A DNA stretch of 64,000 bases from Erinaceus europaeus (taxonomy: Eukaryota; Chordata; Mammalia; Eulipotyphla; Erinaceidae), in the NCBI RefSeq assembly GCF_950295315.1, contig NC_080166.1, forward strand, positions 104,315,693 through 104,379,692. Direction: 5' to 3'. A program made the position numbers and the translations under genes. The notes beneath the pieces are model-generated. The model saw only the letters and a program-made list of their open reading frames with translations. It had not been told where the DNA came from and searched no databases. Positions 46,200-58,345 of the stretch are shown in pieces. Each line of letters starts with the position of its first letter. Position 1 is the first letter of the stretch.

Positions 46200-47273
46200 G
46201 CAGGATAAAGACAACTGTCTTGTGATCCAGTGATGTAAAAGGTATCTGCTGTGGGTTTGTGCCATCTGTGTGCATCTTTGAAGCCTTTGTCAGAAAATGT
46301 CTTTTAGATGCCTGAGGCATTAGAGAATGTGACTGCTCATGCCTCCTGGGGCAGAGTCAATTTGAAAATGAATTTCTTGACTTAATAGTTGAATTTGGAG
46401 GAAAATCACCACAGTTTTGGGCACCAAATAACTCTATACCAGACTTCTTATTGTGAGCAGGTCATCATAAGACCTATTGAAATCACCAAGTTCATCAGAT
46501 GCAGCAGTAATCCGCTGGATGATGAAAATGGCAACAACAGGCAAGATGATATCATTTCCAAAGAGCACAAATAAATCATGTAAACCTTTGGCAGCAACTC
46601 TTGGATGAATATTCCTATTGTAAAGTGATTCTCTTTCATTTCATACATATGAATCAAGTAATCTTGCCTATGAACAGTTAATCAGGAAGAAAACATCAAA
46701 GCTGGGCAGCAGTGCAGTATGCCATTCTTGTAATCATAAATATGCTGCTACAATATGATGATGGTATCCTTGAGCATTGCCCTTCAAAATGTAGTATATA
46801 CGCTGACTCATCATTAACATACAGGGCTGGACTCAGGTGATGAAGGTTAAGTGGACTGAATTTTTCTCACTATCACTCCCTGAGGCAGATATGCAGAATT
46901 TATGCATCATATCCCACAACTTTAGAAGCTGTCATATAAGTGGTGGTGATTTTATGCCCATAATGACTTAACAAGGGCTCCAGTGAACTGGAAGAAACCA
47001 CCATTACCTAACCGCATTGCCCTCCTTCTGGTAAAATAGTAAGTAAATACAGGGACTGCAAAACTGATGGGAAAAGTGCCACCAATTTCAGAAGCATTAG
47101 AAAACACTTTCTACATAACAGAAAGCTATGGTATATCTGACATGAAGGAGGCTCACTAGGTTGTCACTGGTAATTTCCATGGAAATGATAATTGTGAATA
47201 GTAATTGCAATAAGCCGGGCCTTCTTAAGAGGCCCACAAGAGGGCTTATGATATCATTTATTTATAAGTTTAA

Positions 47274-47303
47274 AATATATATGTATATATATACATATAT
47301 ATT
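47274..47303. repeat. Perfect 30-bp AT palindrome
   Basis: AATATATATGTATAT and its exact reverse complement abut with no spacer. It could extrude as a hairpin. It lies at the edge of the SINE that follows. Confidence 0.9.
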
Positions 47304-47415
47304 GACCAGAACACTGTTCAGCTCTGGCTTATGGTGATGCAGGGGATTGAGCCTGGGACTTTGGAGCCTCAGGCATGAGAGACTCTTTGTGTAACCTTTA
47401 TATTATCTACCTGAC
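47304..47415 (-). mobile_element. SINE type 'C'
   Basis: Minus strand TCAGGTAGATAATATAAAGG, CTCATGCCTGAGGCTCCAAA, GTCCCAGGCTCAATCCCC, CACCATAAGCCAGAGCTGAA. Confidence 0.85.
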
Positions 47416-47650
47416 CAGTGATGACATTTCTAATGGAAGTAACCAATGATGGTGGAGAGATCTTTTAGAGGTTTATAACCATCATATCTGTGTGGGAATC
47501 CAAGGATCAACTAACTGCAACCTCAGATGATGGGATGGTTTGGCATTGACCAAAAAGGCCATCATAAAGTGAGCCAGTCTCTTGCCCTTTTCCAGCTTTT
47601 GTAGTCCTTTCTTTATCTGATGAACATATACTTTCTCCTAGTCGCTAAAC

Positions 47651-48084
47651 TGTTTAATGTCATTTGTTGTAGCCAAAGCAATATTAGATTTATGAGATCT
47701 GCCTTCTTTGGGATTTTCTACTAGATTCCAAACTTATTTGGTCTAAGTTTAATTGGTTATAGAATTTATAATACACTCTTTAGGCCCTTCCACTAAGATC
47801 CCAGGCTTACTAGATCTAAGTTTAATCACAGGGCTATTGAACAATTTTACTTTGAGTTATATAATTTCTCTTTACTAGATGTCCCCTAGGCCCTAACCTA
47901 TATCACATATCCATAACTTTGCTAGATAACATGCCATCTGAAATGAAACTAGATAGTCCCATGTGTTAGAAAAGATCCTACCAGATTAATAGAGTTGGGA
48001 TGTTGACATCTCAGGCTTGGTGTCTCTGGTGACAATTCACAGTAACAAGTCAGTAGCAGCATAATGTGACATGGCAGCACTGGT
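47651..48084. other. Intergenic, nothing recognised
   Basis: ACTAGATTCCAAACTTATTT-like phrases recur weakly (TTACTAGATCTAAGTTTAAT), suggesting a decayed local repeat. No gene. Confidence 0.4.
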
Positions 48085-48740
48085 AGTGTTGACTTAGTTG
48101 AGGTTGACAAAGGACCTTTATCATAAATGGATGCTGGACCTTGTCAAATTCTTTATCTGTATCAATTGATAAAATCATGTGATTTTTATCTTTCTTTTTG
48201 TTGATATAATTGATTGCAGTGATTGACTTGCAGATATTGAGCCATCTCTGTTTTTCAGAGGTGAATCTCACTTGTTCTTGGCAGATTATTCTCTTACTAT
48301 ACTGTTGAATTTTATTAGCTAAGATTTTGTTGAGGATTTTTGTATCAATGTTCATCAGGAATACAGGTCTATAGTTTTCTTTTTTGGTGGCGTCCTTTCT
48401 TGCTTTGGGGATCAGAGTGATAGCCTCATAGAATGTGTTTGAGAGTGTTCCCTCTTGTATTTTCTGTAAGAGTTTGAGGAGAATGGTGTTAGTTCTTCTT
48501 TGAATGTTTTAGCATAGCCATCTAGACCTGGGTTTTTATTCTTGGGGAGGTATTTTTATTGCTGTTTCAATTTCTTTACCAATGATTGGCCTGTTAAGTT
48601 TATCTACTTTCTCTTGTGTTGGCAGTTGGTATATGTCCATTTTTTCTAAATTGTCAATTTTATTTCTGTATATATGTCTATAATATTCTTGTACAGTTAG
48701 TAGTTTATCTATTTCATTTTCCAGAATTATTTTGATCATA
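48085..48740 (-). pseudogene. Ancient L1 ORF2 remnant (EN/RT linker and RT start)
   Basis: Minus frames 48536-48739 and 48050-48355 carry [28 protein letters not shown] and [38 protein letters not shown], the segment before the RT active site. Much more diverged than the young L1s. The 3' part is absent. Confidence 0.85.
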
Positions 48741-48753
48741 AATGAGCCCTGCC

Positions 48754-49130
48754 TTTTTTTTTTTTTTTTTTTTAGTGTGTCCTTGCCTGTAATTCAATAG
48801 GCTAATGCCCCTGCCTGAGGTCACAAATCAAAAAGTTACAAGTTCCCTTCTCTCATCTTCAGCACTACATGTTTCCTTGACTATAGCTGCAAGTAGAGCG
48901 AAATAGCACTGTGCTCTACTGGAGCTCTAAATTGTGTTTGGTTTCAGTCCCATACCCCTTCTCACCCTAGCCAGGTACAGGAGCACTCACCTGGGGCTGT
49001 GGTGTTTCTGTGGATTTCTCAATTATAGCTGGTGAATTTTGTTAAGTTTAATAGTTGTAGATATTTGCTGTTTTGAAGAAGAGTCTGGTCTGGTAGCTGT
49101 TACTCCATAGCCATGCCTCCATCTTTGTTC
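48754..49130 (-). mobile_element. Possible L1 5' UTR-like segment
   Basis: Adjacent to the ORF2 remnant, same orientation, across a 20-base T run (48757-48776). The minus strand starts GAACAAAGATGGAGGCATGG and has no frame. Assignment rests on position and on the 'GATGGAGGC' opening only. Confidence 0.35.
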
Positions 49131-50507
49131 TTTTATTACCTTAGACCTTCACCATTATATCAACCAGTTGCATCAACCAATAAGTTCAAAGTATAAATTG
49201 ACATCTCCCCTATTTCCAAAAGCATGTACCTCTTAATATTTTTTTCACTGTCTCTAGCTATTGTGACATAAAAATGTTGTTCACCTTGATAAACCTACTT
49301 GATGTGCATTTGGGCAACTTGGAAGCAAAGAGTACTTTATGCTCAGTGAATTGTTCTAGCTGCCTAAAGTGACAATTGAATTCTTTGTCCTTTGTTTCCA
49401 TAGGTGAGGAGTGTTGTTGAAAATTGCATTTTTTAAAGCAATTTAGATGTTTTTATGCATTGAACTTAAGAGACTGAAAATATGACCCTCTTAACAATGT
49501 ATTCTTACATGTCTTATTCTCCTAGTCTTCCTCCAAAATGCACCTTTATAATTTCTTGGACTCACATTAGAATTCTAGCCACCTTTATATCACACTCCCC
49601 CCCCCTTGTTTTTGTTCAAGTATTTCAGAGTAAATTTTTTTTATAACAAAAATCACCAATCACTCAATAGCTAATAATATAGAGGCAAAGTAGAAAAAAA
49701 CATTAAAAGAAAAAATCACTCTGCATTGACATGATGACTATTTCTGCTGTAATATTTCTTACGTTAATACTATGTTAACTGATCAAATGTTTATTGATCC
49801 ACTAGAAGTTGCTAATTGCAGAAGCTACTATTGTGATTATGGCATGGTTATTGTAACAGGACTTAAATATCTATAAAAGATATTGAAATTACAAATTCAG
49901 CATAATTACAATAAAATGAACTTTTTAAAATAGAGAAAGAGTGAACAGAGGGTACTATTTAGATGCTCAAGCAAATAATGAAATGCCTAGATTGTGTTGT
50001 CAGCGTTAAAAAGCTCATTTATTTTTTATGCTTTCTTTTATCTAACACTTGAATAGTACCATCAATTTTCTATAATCTTAGCTCACAGCACTCAGCTAAA
50101 ATAATTAATCAAGAGGAGCTTTTGTTTTGCTTTGTTTTGTTATGCTTAGTTTCCCAGTAGAGCAGTCTTCTTCAAAAAGTAGCTAAATATCAAAAGGGAA
50201 CCATGCTTAGAAAGTTGAGAATTAAAACTTTTATAAACATTCTCTTGCCATTTGAGTAAGGTGAGTTAATTAATCTAACTGACCTTTGTTAATTGTAAAG
50301 TATGTATTTTGATGTAAACATCAAAGGAGATTTTTGATTACTAATTAAAATAAAGTATGCTAAGCAATAATTGCTAAGTACATTATATCTAACAAAACAG
50401 GTAAATAATAAATTTGCTTTTGTGGTAAGAAGGACAAAATATATTAAAGTGTAATCTAGGTATTGGGAAGAAGTAGTTTCCAATTCCTTATCTGCCTATA
50501 AAAATGG
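49131..50507. other. 1.4 kb of AT-rich intergenic DNA, no gene seen
   Basis: No typed repeat or credible frame. Confidence 0.55.
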
Positions 50508-50817
50508 TGTTCAACAACAGATGAGTGGCTAAGAAAGTTGTGATATATATACACAATGGAATAGTACTCAGCCAACAACAACAACAAGAAGAAGAATAAA
50601 TCACCCTCCTCCTCGCCTTTTCTTGGATAGAGCTTGATGAAATCATGTTAAGTGACATAATCAGAAAAGGAAGAGTGAGGATGAGATAATCTCCCTTATG
50701 GATAGAATTTAAGAAACAATAACAGAAAGAGGACACACAAAGTAAAACTCTGACTGGGTTAATGTATGGCACCAAAGAAAAGAACATTGAGGAAGGAGGG
50801 AAGAAAAGGAGTTGGGG

Positions 50818-51563
50818 AGCAGATCGCTTTCTCTCCTCTCCTCTCCTCTCCTCTCCTCGCCTCTCCTCTCCTCTCTTCTCCCGGATCAACTAGGAATACC
50901 AAAGAAGACCACCCGGGACCAAAACAAGACAGGACTAGAATGACCACAGGAACCCAGTAAATCACCGGTGAGTACAAACATGTGTGGCTAGTGACAGAGA
51001 GGAGAGAGGAGCCTAAGGAGAGATTAAGTGACTGCTAACAGTTCAGCAGTTTATCAGTGGAGACACCACCTCCAGTCTGCTCCACCAACAAGGGGACAGC
51101 TTAAGGGAGGAGAGGACTCCCCAGAGACTCACTAAGTGCAACTCTGCTACTACCCTCAGAATCTGGAGCAGCGACAGGGAGGGACATCAGGGGACAGAGA
51201 TCTAACCAGGAAACTCAGGAGAAGCCCTATACTTCCGTGGTATAGCCCCGGGGCTGTAAAAGTCTCTTTGCATAACCACTGGATTATCTCTGCCACACCC
51301 TGCTTTATCTCTTGGTCAGGAGTCAGTGATTAAGCTAAGAAGCCTATTCCTAGTTTAAAAGCCCTCAGGCTTCTATAGCCTACAGGGAAGAAAAAAAAAG
51401 AGGTTTTTAAACCACTGAGCTCCAACTCAGGGATTGAAACAACTGTTAACTTCCACCACTGTGAACCCTTTAATTAACTTACTTAGACACAAGTCAATCC
51501 AGGCAATAGTGATCAATAATTTGAAAAGTACTGATAAAGGGAACTCATAACATAATATATAAA
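50818..51563 (+). promoter_or_regulatory. L1 5' UTR with CTCTC-repeat 5' end
   Basis: Opens with ~50 bases of CTCTCCTCTC pentamer repeats (50830-50878), then GGATCAACTAGGAATACCAA as in the first copy. Contains ~100 bases before ORF1 that the first copy lacks. Promoter role inferred by position. Confidence 0.6.
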
Positions 51564-52538
51564 ATGGTTAAAACAACAAGAAAAAATATTGGAGAATTGA
51601 ACCAGGACAAGAGTCCAGCTAGAAGTCCTCCAGAGGGTGAAGCACAAAATAACGAGTTCAACATCCAAACATTAGCTAAGGAAATAATAACAGGAGTGAA
51701 TAAAGAATTTGAAAAAATGGTAATCAGAAATGCAGGTACAACAAATGAGAATATGGAAGAAAATACTAATTATCTCATGGTTATTAGAGAGCTGAAAGCT
51801 GAAATCACTGAGCTAAGAATGCAGTTAGCTGAACAAGCTAAAACAGTATCAGAGCAGGGCAACAAAATAGATGAACTCCAGAAAACAGTAGAGGGCAGAG
51901 AGAATAGAATCTATGAGGCTGAAGACAGAATTAGCAAGATTGAGGATGAATTAGAGACAACTAAAAAAGAAGTAAGAGATCTCAAAAAGAGATTAAGAGA
52001 TGCTGAAAACAGCAACAGAGTCCTATGGGATGACTTCAAAAGAAACAATATATGCATTATTGGCATACCAGAGTAAGAAAGAGAAGGAGAGGAAGAAAGC
52101 ATTTTCCAGGCCATCATAGCTGAAAACTTCTCTAGTCTAGACAACATCAAAGACATAAAGATTCAAGAAGCCCAGAGAGTCCCAAACAGAATTAACCCAG
52201 ACCTAAAGACACCAAGACATATTATACTTAGAATGGAAAGGAATAAGGATAAAGAAAGGATCCTGAAGGTTGCAAGAGAAAAACAAAGAGTCACCTACAA
52301 AGGAAAACCCATAAGATTAGCAACAGACTTCTCCATACAAACACTACAGGCCAGAAAAGAATGGCAAGATATCTATCGAGTGCTCAATGAGAAAGGCTTT
52401 CAGCCAAGAATACTATATCCTGCTAGACTGTCATTCAGACTAGATGGAGGCATCAAAACCTTCTCAGACAAACAACAGTTGAAGGAATCAACCATCACCA
52501 AGCCTTCCCTGAAAGAAGTTCTGAAAGGTCTCCTATAA
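51564..52538 (+). pseudogene. L1 ORF1 with one nonsense codon
   Basis: Same 324-codon layout as 33659-34633 and in one frame throughout, except that a glutamate codon after NNICIIGIPE is TAA (52074-52076), cutting the protein at the start of the RRM. The coiled coil and the C-terminal KEWQDIYRVLNEKGFQPR block remain readable on either side. Confidence 0.93.
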
Positions 52539-52593
52539 ACAACCAGACCACCACAAATAGGACATATATCAAAACACTCTAAAACTCTACCAG

Positions 52594-55500
52594 AATGGCA
52601 TTAAAATATCTTCAGTCTCTGATATCAATAAATGTCAATGGCATGAATTAACCTATTAAAAGACAGAGTAGGAAGATGGATCAGAAAACACAACCCAACA
52701 ATATGCTGTCTACAAGAAACCCACCTAACTCAACAAGACAAACACAGACTTAAAGTGAAAGGATGGAAAACTATCATACAAGCCAATGGCCCACAAAAAA
52801 GGGCAGGAACAGCTATTCTCATATCTGACATGATAGACTTTAAAATAGATAAGATTAAAAAAGATAGGAATGGACACTACTTAATGCTCAGAGGATCAGT
52901 CAATCAAGAGGACTTAAAAATTATTAACATCTATGCACCCAATGAGAAGCCATATAAATACATCAAACTTCTACTGAAAGAGCTACAGCAATATATTAAC
53001 AGTAACACAATCATAGTAGGGGACTTCAACGCCCCACTCGCTCAACTTGACAGATCATCCAGGCAGAAAATCAATAAAGACATAAGGGAGCTAAATGAAG
53101 AGATAGATAAACTAGAACTATTGGACATTTTCAGAGTCATTCATCCCAAGAAACTGGAATACACATTTTACTCAAATCCACATGGGTCATTCTCAAGGAT
53201 AGACCATATGTTAGGTCACAAAGACAGAGTCAGCCAATTCAAGAGCACTGAAATCATCCCAAGCATCTTCTCAGACCGGAATTAAACTAACACTTAACAA
53301 TCAACAAAAGATTAGTAACAGTCCCAAAATGTGGAAGCTCAACAGTACACTTCTTAACAACTTCTGGGTCAAAGAGGAAATCAAGGAAGAAATCAAAATG
53401 TTTCGAGAGTTCAATGAAAATGAAGACACAAGCTATCAAAATATTTGGGACACAACAGTCCTAAGAGGGAAGTTCATAGCTATACAAGCACACATTAGGA
53501 AACAAGAAAAAGCACAAATAAACAGCCTGATTGCACATCTTAAAGACCTAGAAGAAGAACAACAAAGGAACCCTAAAGCAACCAGAAGGATAGAAATCAC
53601 CAAAGTTAGGGCAGAAATAAATAACATTGAGAATAGGAAAACCATACAAAAGATCAATGAAAGTAAATGTTGGTTCTTCGAAAGAGTAAACAAAATCGAC
53701 AAGCCTTTAGCCAGACTCACAAAAAAAAAAAAAAGGAAGAAGACCCAAATAAATCGGATAGTAAATGAAAGAGGAGATATTACAACAGACACCAATTCAA
53801 CATATCATGCGAGGCTTCTATGAACAACTATATGCCACCAAGCTAGAGAACCTGGAAGAAATGAACGATTTTCTAGATACCTACCAACTTCCATAACTAA
53901 GTAAAGAGGAAGTGGATAACATGAACAGGCCCATCACAGCTAATGAAGTTAAAACAGTTATCAAAAATCTCCCCAAAAATAAAAGTCCTGGACCAGATGG
54001 TTTTACAAATGAATTGTACAAAACCTTCAAAGAAGAACTAATACCTCTACTTTTAAAAGTCTTCCAGATTATTGAAGACACTGGAATACTCCCTGCCAGC
54101 TTCTATGAAGCCAACATCACCCTGATACCAAAAGCAGACAGGGACACAACCAAAAAAGAAAACTACAGAGCAATATCTCTGATGAACATAGATGTGAAAA
54201 TATTGAACAAAATTCTAGCCAACTGGATACAACAGTATATCAAAAAGATTGTTCATCATGACCAAGTGGGGTTTATCCCAGGCATGCATATTGGTTTAAT
54301 ATACGTAAATCAATCAATGTGATCCACCACATCACAAAAGCAAGACCAAAAACCACATGGTCATATCAATAGATGCAGAGAAAGTCTTTGACAAAATACA
54401 ACATCCCTTTATGATCAAAACACTACAAAAATGGGAATAGGTGGAAAATTCCTGAAGATAGTGGAGTCTATATATAGCAAACCTACAGCCAACATCATAC
54501 TCAATGGTGAAAAACTGGAAGCATTTCCCCTCAGATCAGGTACTAGACAGGGCTGCCCACTATCACCATTACTATTCAACATAGTGTTGGAAGTTCTTGC
54601 CATAGCAATCAGGCAGGAGCAAGGAATTAAAGGAATACAGATTGGAAGAGAAGAAGTCAAACTCTCCTTATTTGCAGATGACATGATAGTATACATGGAA
54701 AAACCTAAGGAATCCAGCAAGAAGCTTTTGGAAATCATCAGGCAATACAGTAAGGTGTCAGGCTATAAAATTAACATTCATACGTCAGTGGCATTCCTCT
54801 ATGTAAACACTAAGTTAGAAGAAATTGAAATCCAGAAATCAATTCCTTTTACTATAGCAACAAAAACAATAAAATATCTAGGAGTAAACCTAACCAAAGA
54901 AGTGAAAGACTTGTATACTGAAAATTATGAGTTACTACTTAAAGAAATTGAAAAAGACACAAAGAAGTGGAAAGATATTCCATGTTCACGGGTTGGAAGA
55001 ATTAACATCATCAAAATGAATATATTACCCAGAGCCATCTACAAATTTAATGCTATCCCCATCAAGATCCCAAGCACATTTTTTAGGAGAATAGAAAAAA
55101 TGCTACAAATGTTTATCTGGAACCAGAAAAGACCTAGAATTGCCAAAACAATCTTGAGAAAAAAGAACCGGAGGCATCACACTCCCAGATCTTAAATTGT
55201 ATTATAGGGCCACTGTCATCAAAACTGCTTGGTACTGGAACATGAATAGACACACTGACCAGTGGAATAGAATTGAGAGCCCAGAAATGAGGCCCCACAC
55301 GTATGGACATATAATCTTTGACAAAGGGGCCCAGACTATTACATGGGGAAAGCAGAGTCTCTTCAACAAATGGTGTTGGAAACAATGGGTTGAAGCATGC
55401 AGAAGAATGAAACTGAATCACTGTATCTCAGCAAATACAAAATTAAATTCCAAGTGGATCAAGGACTTGGATGTTAGACCATAAACTATCAAATACTTAG

Positions 55501-56393
55501 AGGAAAATATTGGCAGAACTCTTTTCTGCATAAATTTTAAAGACATTTTCAATGAAATGAATCCAATTACAAAGAAGACTAAGGCAACCATAAACCTATG
55601 GGACTACATCAAATTAAAAAGCTTCTTCACAGCAGAAGAAACCACTACCCAAACCAAGATACCCCTCACAGAATGGGAAAAGATCTTTACATGCCATACA
55701 TCAGATAAGAGTTTAATAACCAACATATATAAAGAGCTTGCCAGACTCAACAACAAGACAACTAATAATCCCATCCAAAAATGGGTGGAGGAAATGGACA
55801 GAATATTCACCACAGAAGAGATCCAAAAGGCCGAGAAACACATGAAAAAATGCCCCGTCTCTGATTGTCAGAGAAATGCAAATAAAGACAACAATGAGAT
55901 ATCACTTCACTCCTGTGAGAATGTCATACATCAGAAAAGGTAACAGCAGCAAATGCTGGAGAGGGTGTGGGGTCAAAGGAACCCTGCTGCACTGCTGGTG
56001 GGAATGTAGATTGGTCCAACCTCTGTGGAGAATGGTCTGGAGAACTCTCAGAAGGCTAGAAATGGACCTACCCTATGACCCTGCAATTCCTCTCCTGGGG
56101 ATATATCCTAAGGAACCCAACACATCCATCCAAAAAGATCTGTATACACATATGTTCTTGGCAGCACAATTTGTAATAGCCAAAACCTTTAAGCAACCCA
56201 GGTGTCCAACAACAGATGAGTGGCTGAGCAAGTGTGGTATATATACACAATGGAATACTACTCAGCTGTAAAAAATGGTGACTTCACTGTTTTCAGCTGA
56301 TCTTGGATGGACCTTGAAAAAATAATGTTGAGTGAAATAAGTCAGAAACAGAAGGATGAATATGGGATGATTTCACTCTCAGGCAGAAGTTGA
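52594..56393 (+). pseudogene. L1 ORF2, multiply broken
   Basis: Endonuclease blocks (NVNGMN then a stop at ATTAAC; ETHLTQQDKHR; VGDFNAPLAQ; SRIDHML), RT blocks ([31 protein letters not shown] with FADD at 54671-54682) and the C-terminal [18 protein letters not shown] are all present but spread over at least six frames. The break at GACCGGAATTAAA (about 53274-53287) is the same as in the first copy; the others, such as the A-run near 53720, are private. Confidence 0.93.
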
Positions 56394-56815
56394 AAAACAA
56401 GATCAGAAAAGAAAACACAAGTAGAACCTGCAAGGGAATTGGCGTATTTCACCAAAGTAAAAGACTCTGGGGTAGGTGGGTGGGGAGAATAGAGGTCCAT
56501 GAAGGATTATAAATGACATAGTGGGGGTTGTATTGTTAAATGGGAAACTGGGGAATGTTATGCATGTACAAACTATTGTATTTACTGTTGAATATAAAAC
56601 ATTCATTCCCCAATAAAGAAATAAATTAAAAAAAAAGAAAAGAAAAGGAGTTGGGGTAGGAGTAGCTTTCAGATCCTGGTACATGATAATGGATCTAGTT
56701 GGGGGTGAGAATTTATTTCAGACACCATCTTGGTGAGATGAGAAATTGTACCTATATGCTAAAACTTTTCTGTAAAGCATTAACTTGCCATTAAAAAAAT
56801 AAAGAAAAAAATTCT

Positions 56816-57059
56816 TGGGAGGCTGAGGACAAAGTGATGAAGTGAGTGATGTGATGACACCTATTGTGGGGAGATGTAAAGTCATAAATCTGTGACAACA
56901 ATCAACATTTTCTCTATATGGTAATATATAAAAATTATTCTTGGTCTGAGACCACCAGCACATTTATTTAAGAGAAAGCATACTTAGTCAAATTCTTCTT
57001 TACACAGCAGCAATCAAAGTAAGAAATATAGAGAATTCCTAAATATTTGCACCTTTTTT
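56816..57059. other. Short intergenic stretch
   Basis: Nothing recognised. Confidence 0.45.
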
Positions 57060-57354
57060 GGTTTTTTATTATTTATTTATTCATTTGCCCTTTTTTGTTG
57101 CCCTTGTTTTATTGTTGTAGTTATTATTGTTGTTGTTATTGATGTCTTCATTGCTGGATAGGACAGAGAGAAATGGATAGAGGAGGGAAAGGCAGAGATG
57201 GGGAGAGAAAGATAGACACCTGCAGACCTGCTTCACGCGGCCTGTGAAGCGACTCCCCTGCAGGTGGGGAGCCAGGTGCTTGAACTGCTATCCTTATGCG
57301 GGTCCTTGTGCTTTGTGCCACCTGCGCTTAACCGCTGTGCTACCACCAGCCTCC
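57060..57354 (-). mobile_element. SINE type 'A'
   Basis: Minus strand GGAGGCTGGTGGTAGCACAG, CTGCAGGGGAGTCGCTTCAC, CAATGAAGACATCAATAAC, AAATGAATAAATAAATAA tail. Confidence 0.92.
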
Positions 57355-57599
57355 CTGCACCTTATTTCTTATACTGTGATTAAAATAAAAAAAAAAAAAA
57401 ACTCTCCCCACTGGTGGTGTAAGAATCACTTGGCACATTTTTATCCTTAAGAATCTATTTATACTTTCAATTTTCTCTCAGATTCATTGCTTCTTTTAAA
57501 ACATCTTTAAGAGAAAAGGTCAATATATATTTTGTCTAGTGACTTCATGTAGGTGATATGCTTCTTTAGTTTATTTCATTCTAGTAGTTAAAACATGAT
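57355..57599. other. Short intergenic stretch
   Basis: Nothing recognised apart from a 14-A run at about 57388-57401. Confidence 0.45.
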
Positions 57600-57730
57600 C
57601 TGGTCCAGTGAAATAGTTCACTTGGATGGAGTGCTGTTTTTCTACGTTAAGAACCAGATTTGAGCTTGGTCCCCACCAAATTGAAGAAAGCTTTGGTACT
57701 GCAGTCTTTTTTTGAGGGAAAAATAATTAA
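57600..57730 (+). mobile_element. SINE type 'D'
   Basis: GGTCCAGTGAAATAGTTCAC, TGGATGGAGTGCTGTTTTTC, GGTCCCCACCAAATTGAAGA, GCTTTGGTACTG. Confidence 0.65.
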
Positions 57731-57924
57731 AAAGACAGAAGCTTGTTGTCAGCCATAGGATTCACTATGGTAAGAAATATTTATCTCAAACTGGCAATGA
57801 TAAGAAGATATTCCATTTAATAGAATGTAATTAATTCTCATCTCTAAATATGTATCGCATGGATCTATAAGGAAAAACATTATACAAATCCTTTGGAATT
57901 GTTTTCACTTAAGAATTGACTAAG

Positions 57925-58200
57925 AAGGTGGCCCAGTGATGGCATACCAGGTTAAGTGCACATATTACTTTGCACAAGGACTCACATCCGAGCCCTTATT
58001 CTGCACTTGCAAGGGGGACACTTTAGAACAGGTCGGCAGGTATCTTTCTTTCTCCCTCTCTATTTCACCCTTCTCTCTCAGTTTCTTTCTGTCCTATCCA
58101 ACACAATTTTAAAAATAGAAAGAAAAAAATTAAAAAGGAAAAAATGGCTACTAGAAGTGGTGGATTTGTGTGCTGGCACTGAGTCTGAGCAATAAATCTG
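57925..58200 (+). mobile_element. SINE type 'B' with 3' extension module
   Basis: GTGGCCCAGTGATGGCATAC, CAGGTTAAGTGCACATATTA, CT-rich body, TCCTATCCAACACAATTTT, A-rich stretch, then AATGGCTACTAGAAGTGGTG and AGCAATAAATCTGGTGG. It shows that the module seen alone at 43633 and 45491 is the 3' part of a longer SINE. Confidence 0.8.
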
Positions 58201-58214
58201 GTGGTGAAAAAAGT

Positions 58215-58345
58215 TTCTGTATAAGAAGGAAAAACACAAAGCAGAACTTGGACTGGAGTTGGTGTATTGCACCAAAGTAAAAGACTCTGGGGTGGGCAGG
58301 GAAGGTTCAGGTCCTGGATCATGATGGCAGAGGAAGAGAACACTT
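58215..58345 (+). mobile_element. L1 3' UTR fragment
   Basis: ACACAAAGCAGAACTTGGAC, GTATTGCACCAAAGTAAAAG, CTCTGGGGTGGG, GGATCATGATGGCAGAGGAA, parallel to 38530-38600 and 14150-14250. Confidence 0.7.

Larger units (their letters stand above)
46200..47650 (-). pseudogene. Possible unidentified decayed retrocopy
   Basis: Higher in GC than its surroundings. Several minus-strand stretches read like protein in different frames, for example HPRVAAKGLHDLFVLFGNDI near 46560-46620 and SEIGGTFPISFAVPVFTYYF near 47040-47100, each followed by stops. I cannot name a parent gene and see no poly(A) or flanking duplication. It could equally be old non-coding sequence. A SINE and a palindrome interrupt it at 47274-47415. 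Confidence 0.25.
50818..56640 (+). mobile_element. Full-length young L1, second copy
   Basis: 5.8 kb element with 5' UTR (to 51563), ORF1 (51564-52538), ORF2 (52594-56393) and full 3' UTR with AATAAA at 56612-56617 followed by an A-rich tail. AAGAAAAGGAGTTGGGG stands on both sides (ends at 50817 and 56656), different from the duplication of the first copy, so this is an independent insertion. Stops and frameshifts in both ORFs make it inactive. Confidence 0.95.
50508..56815 (+). mobile_element. Old L1 3' end, split by the second young L1
   Basis: Left part 50508-50801: ORF2 end (CAACAACAGATGAGTGGCTA, ATACACAATGGAATAGTACT) and 3' UTR start. Right part 56657-56815: GGATCCTGGTACATGAT-type 3' UTR ending TTGCCATTAAAAAAATAAAG. 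The halves form one 5'-truncated L1 end when the insert is removed. Confidence 0.85.
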
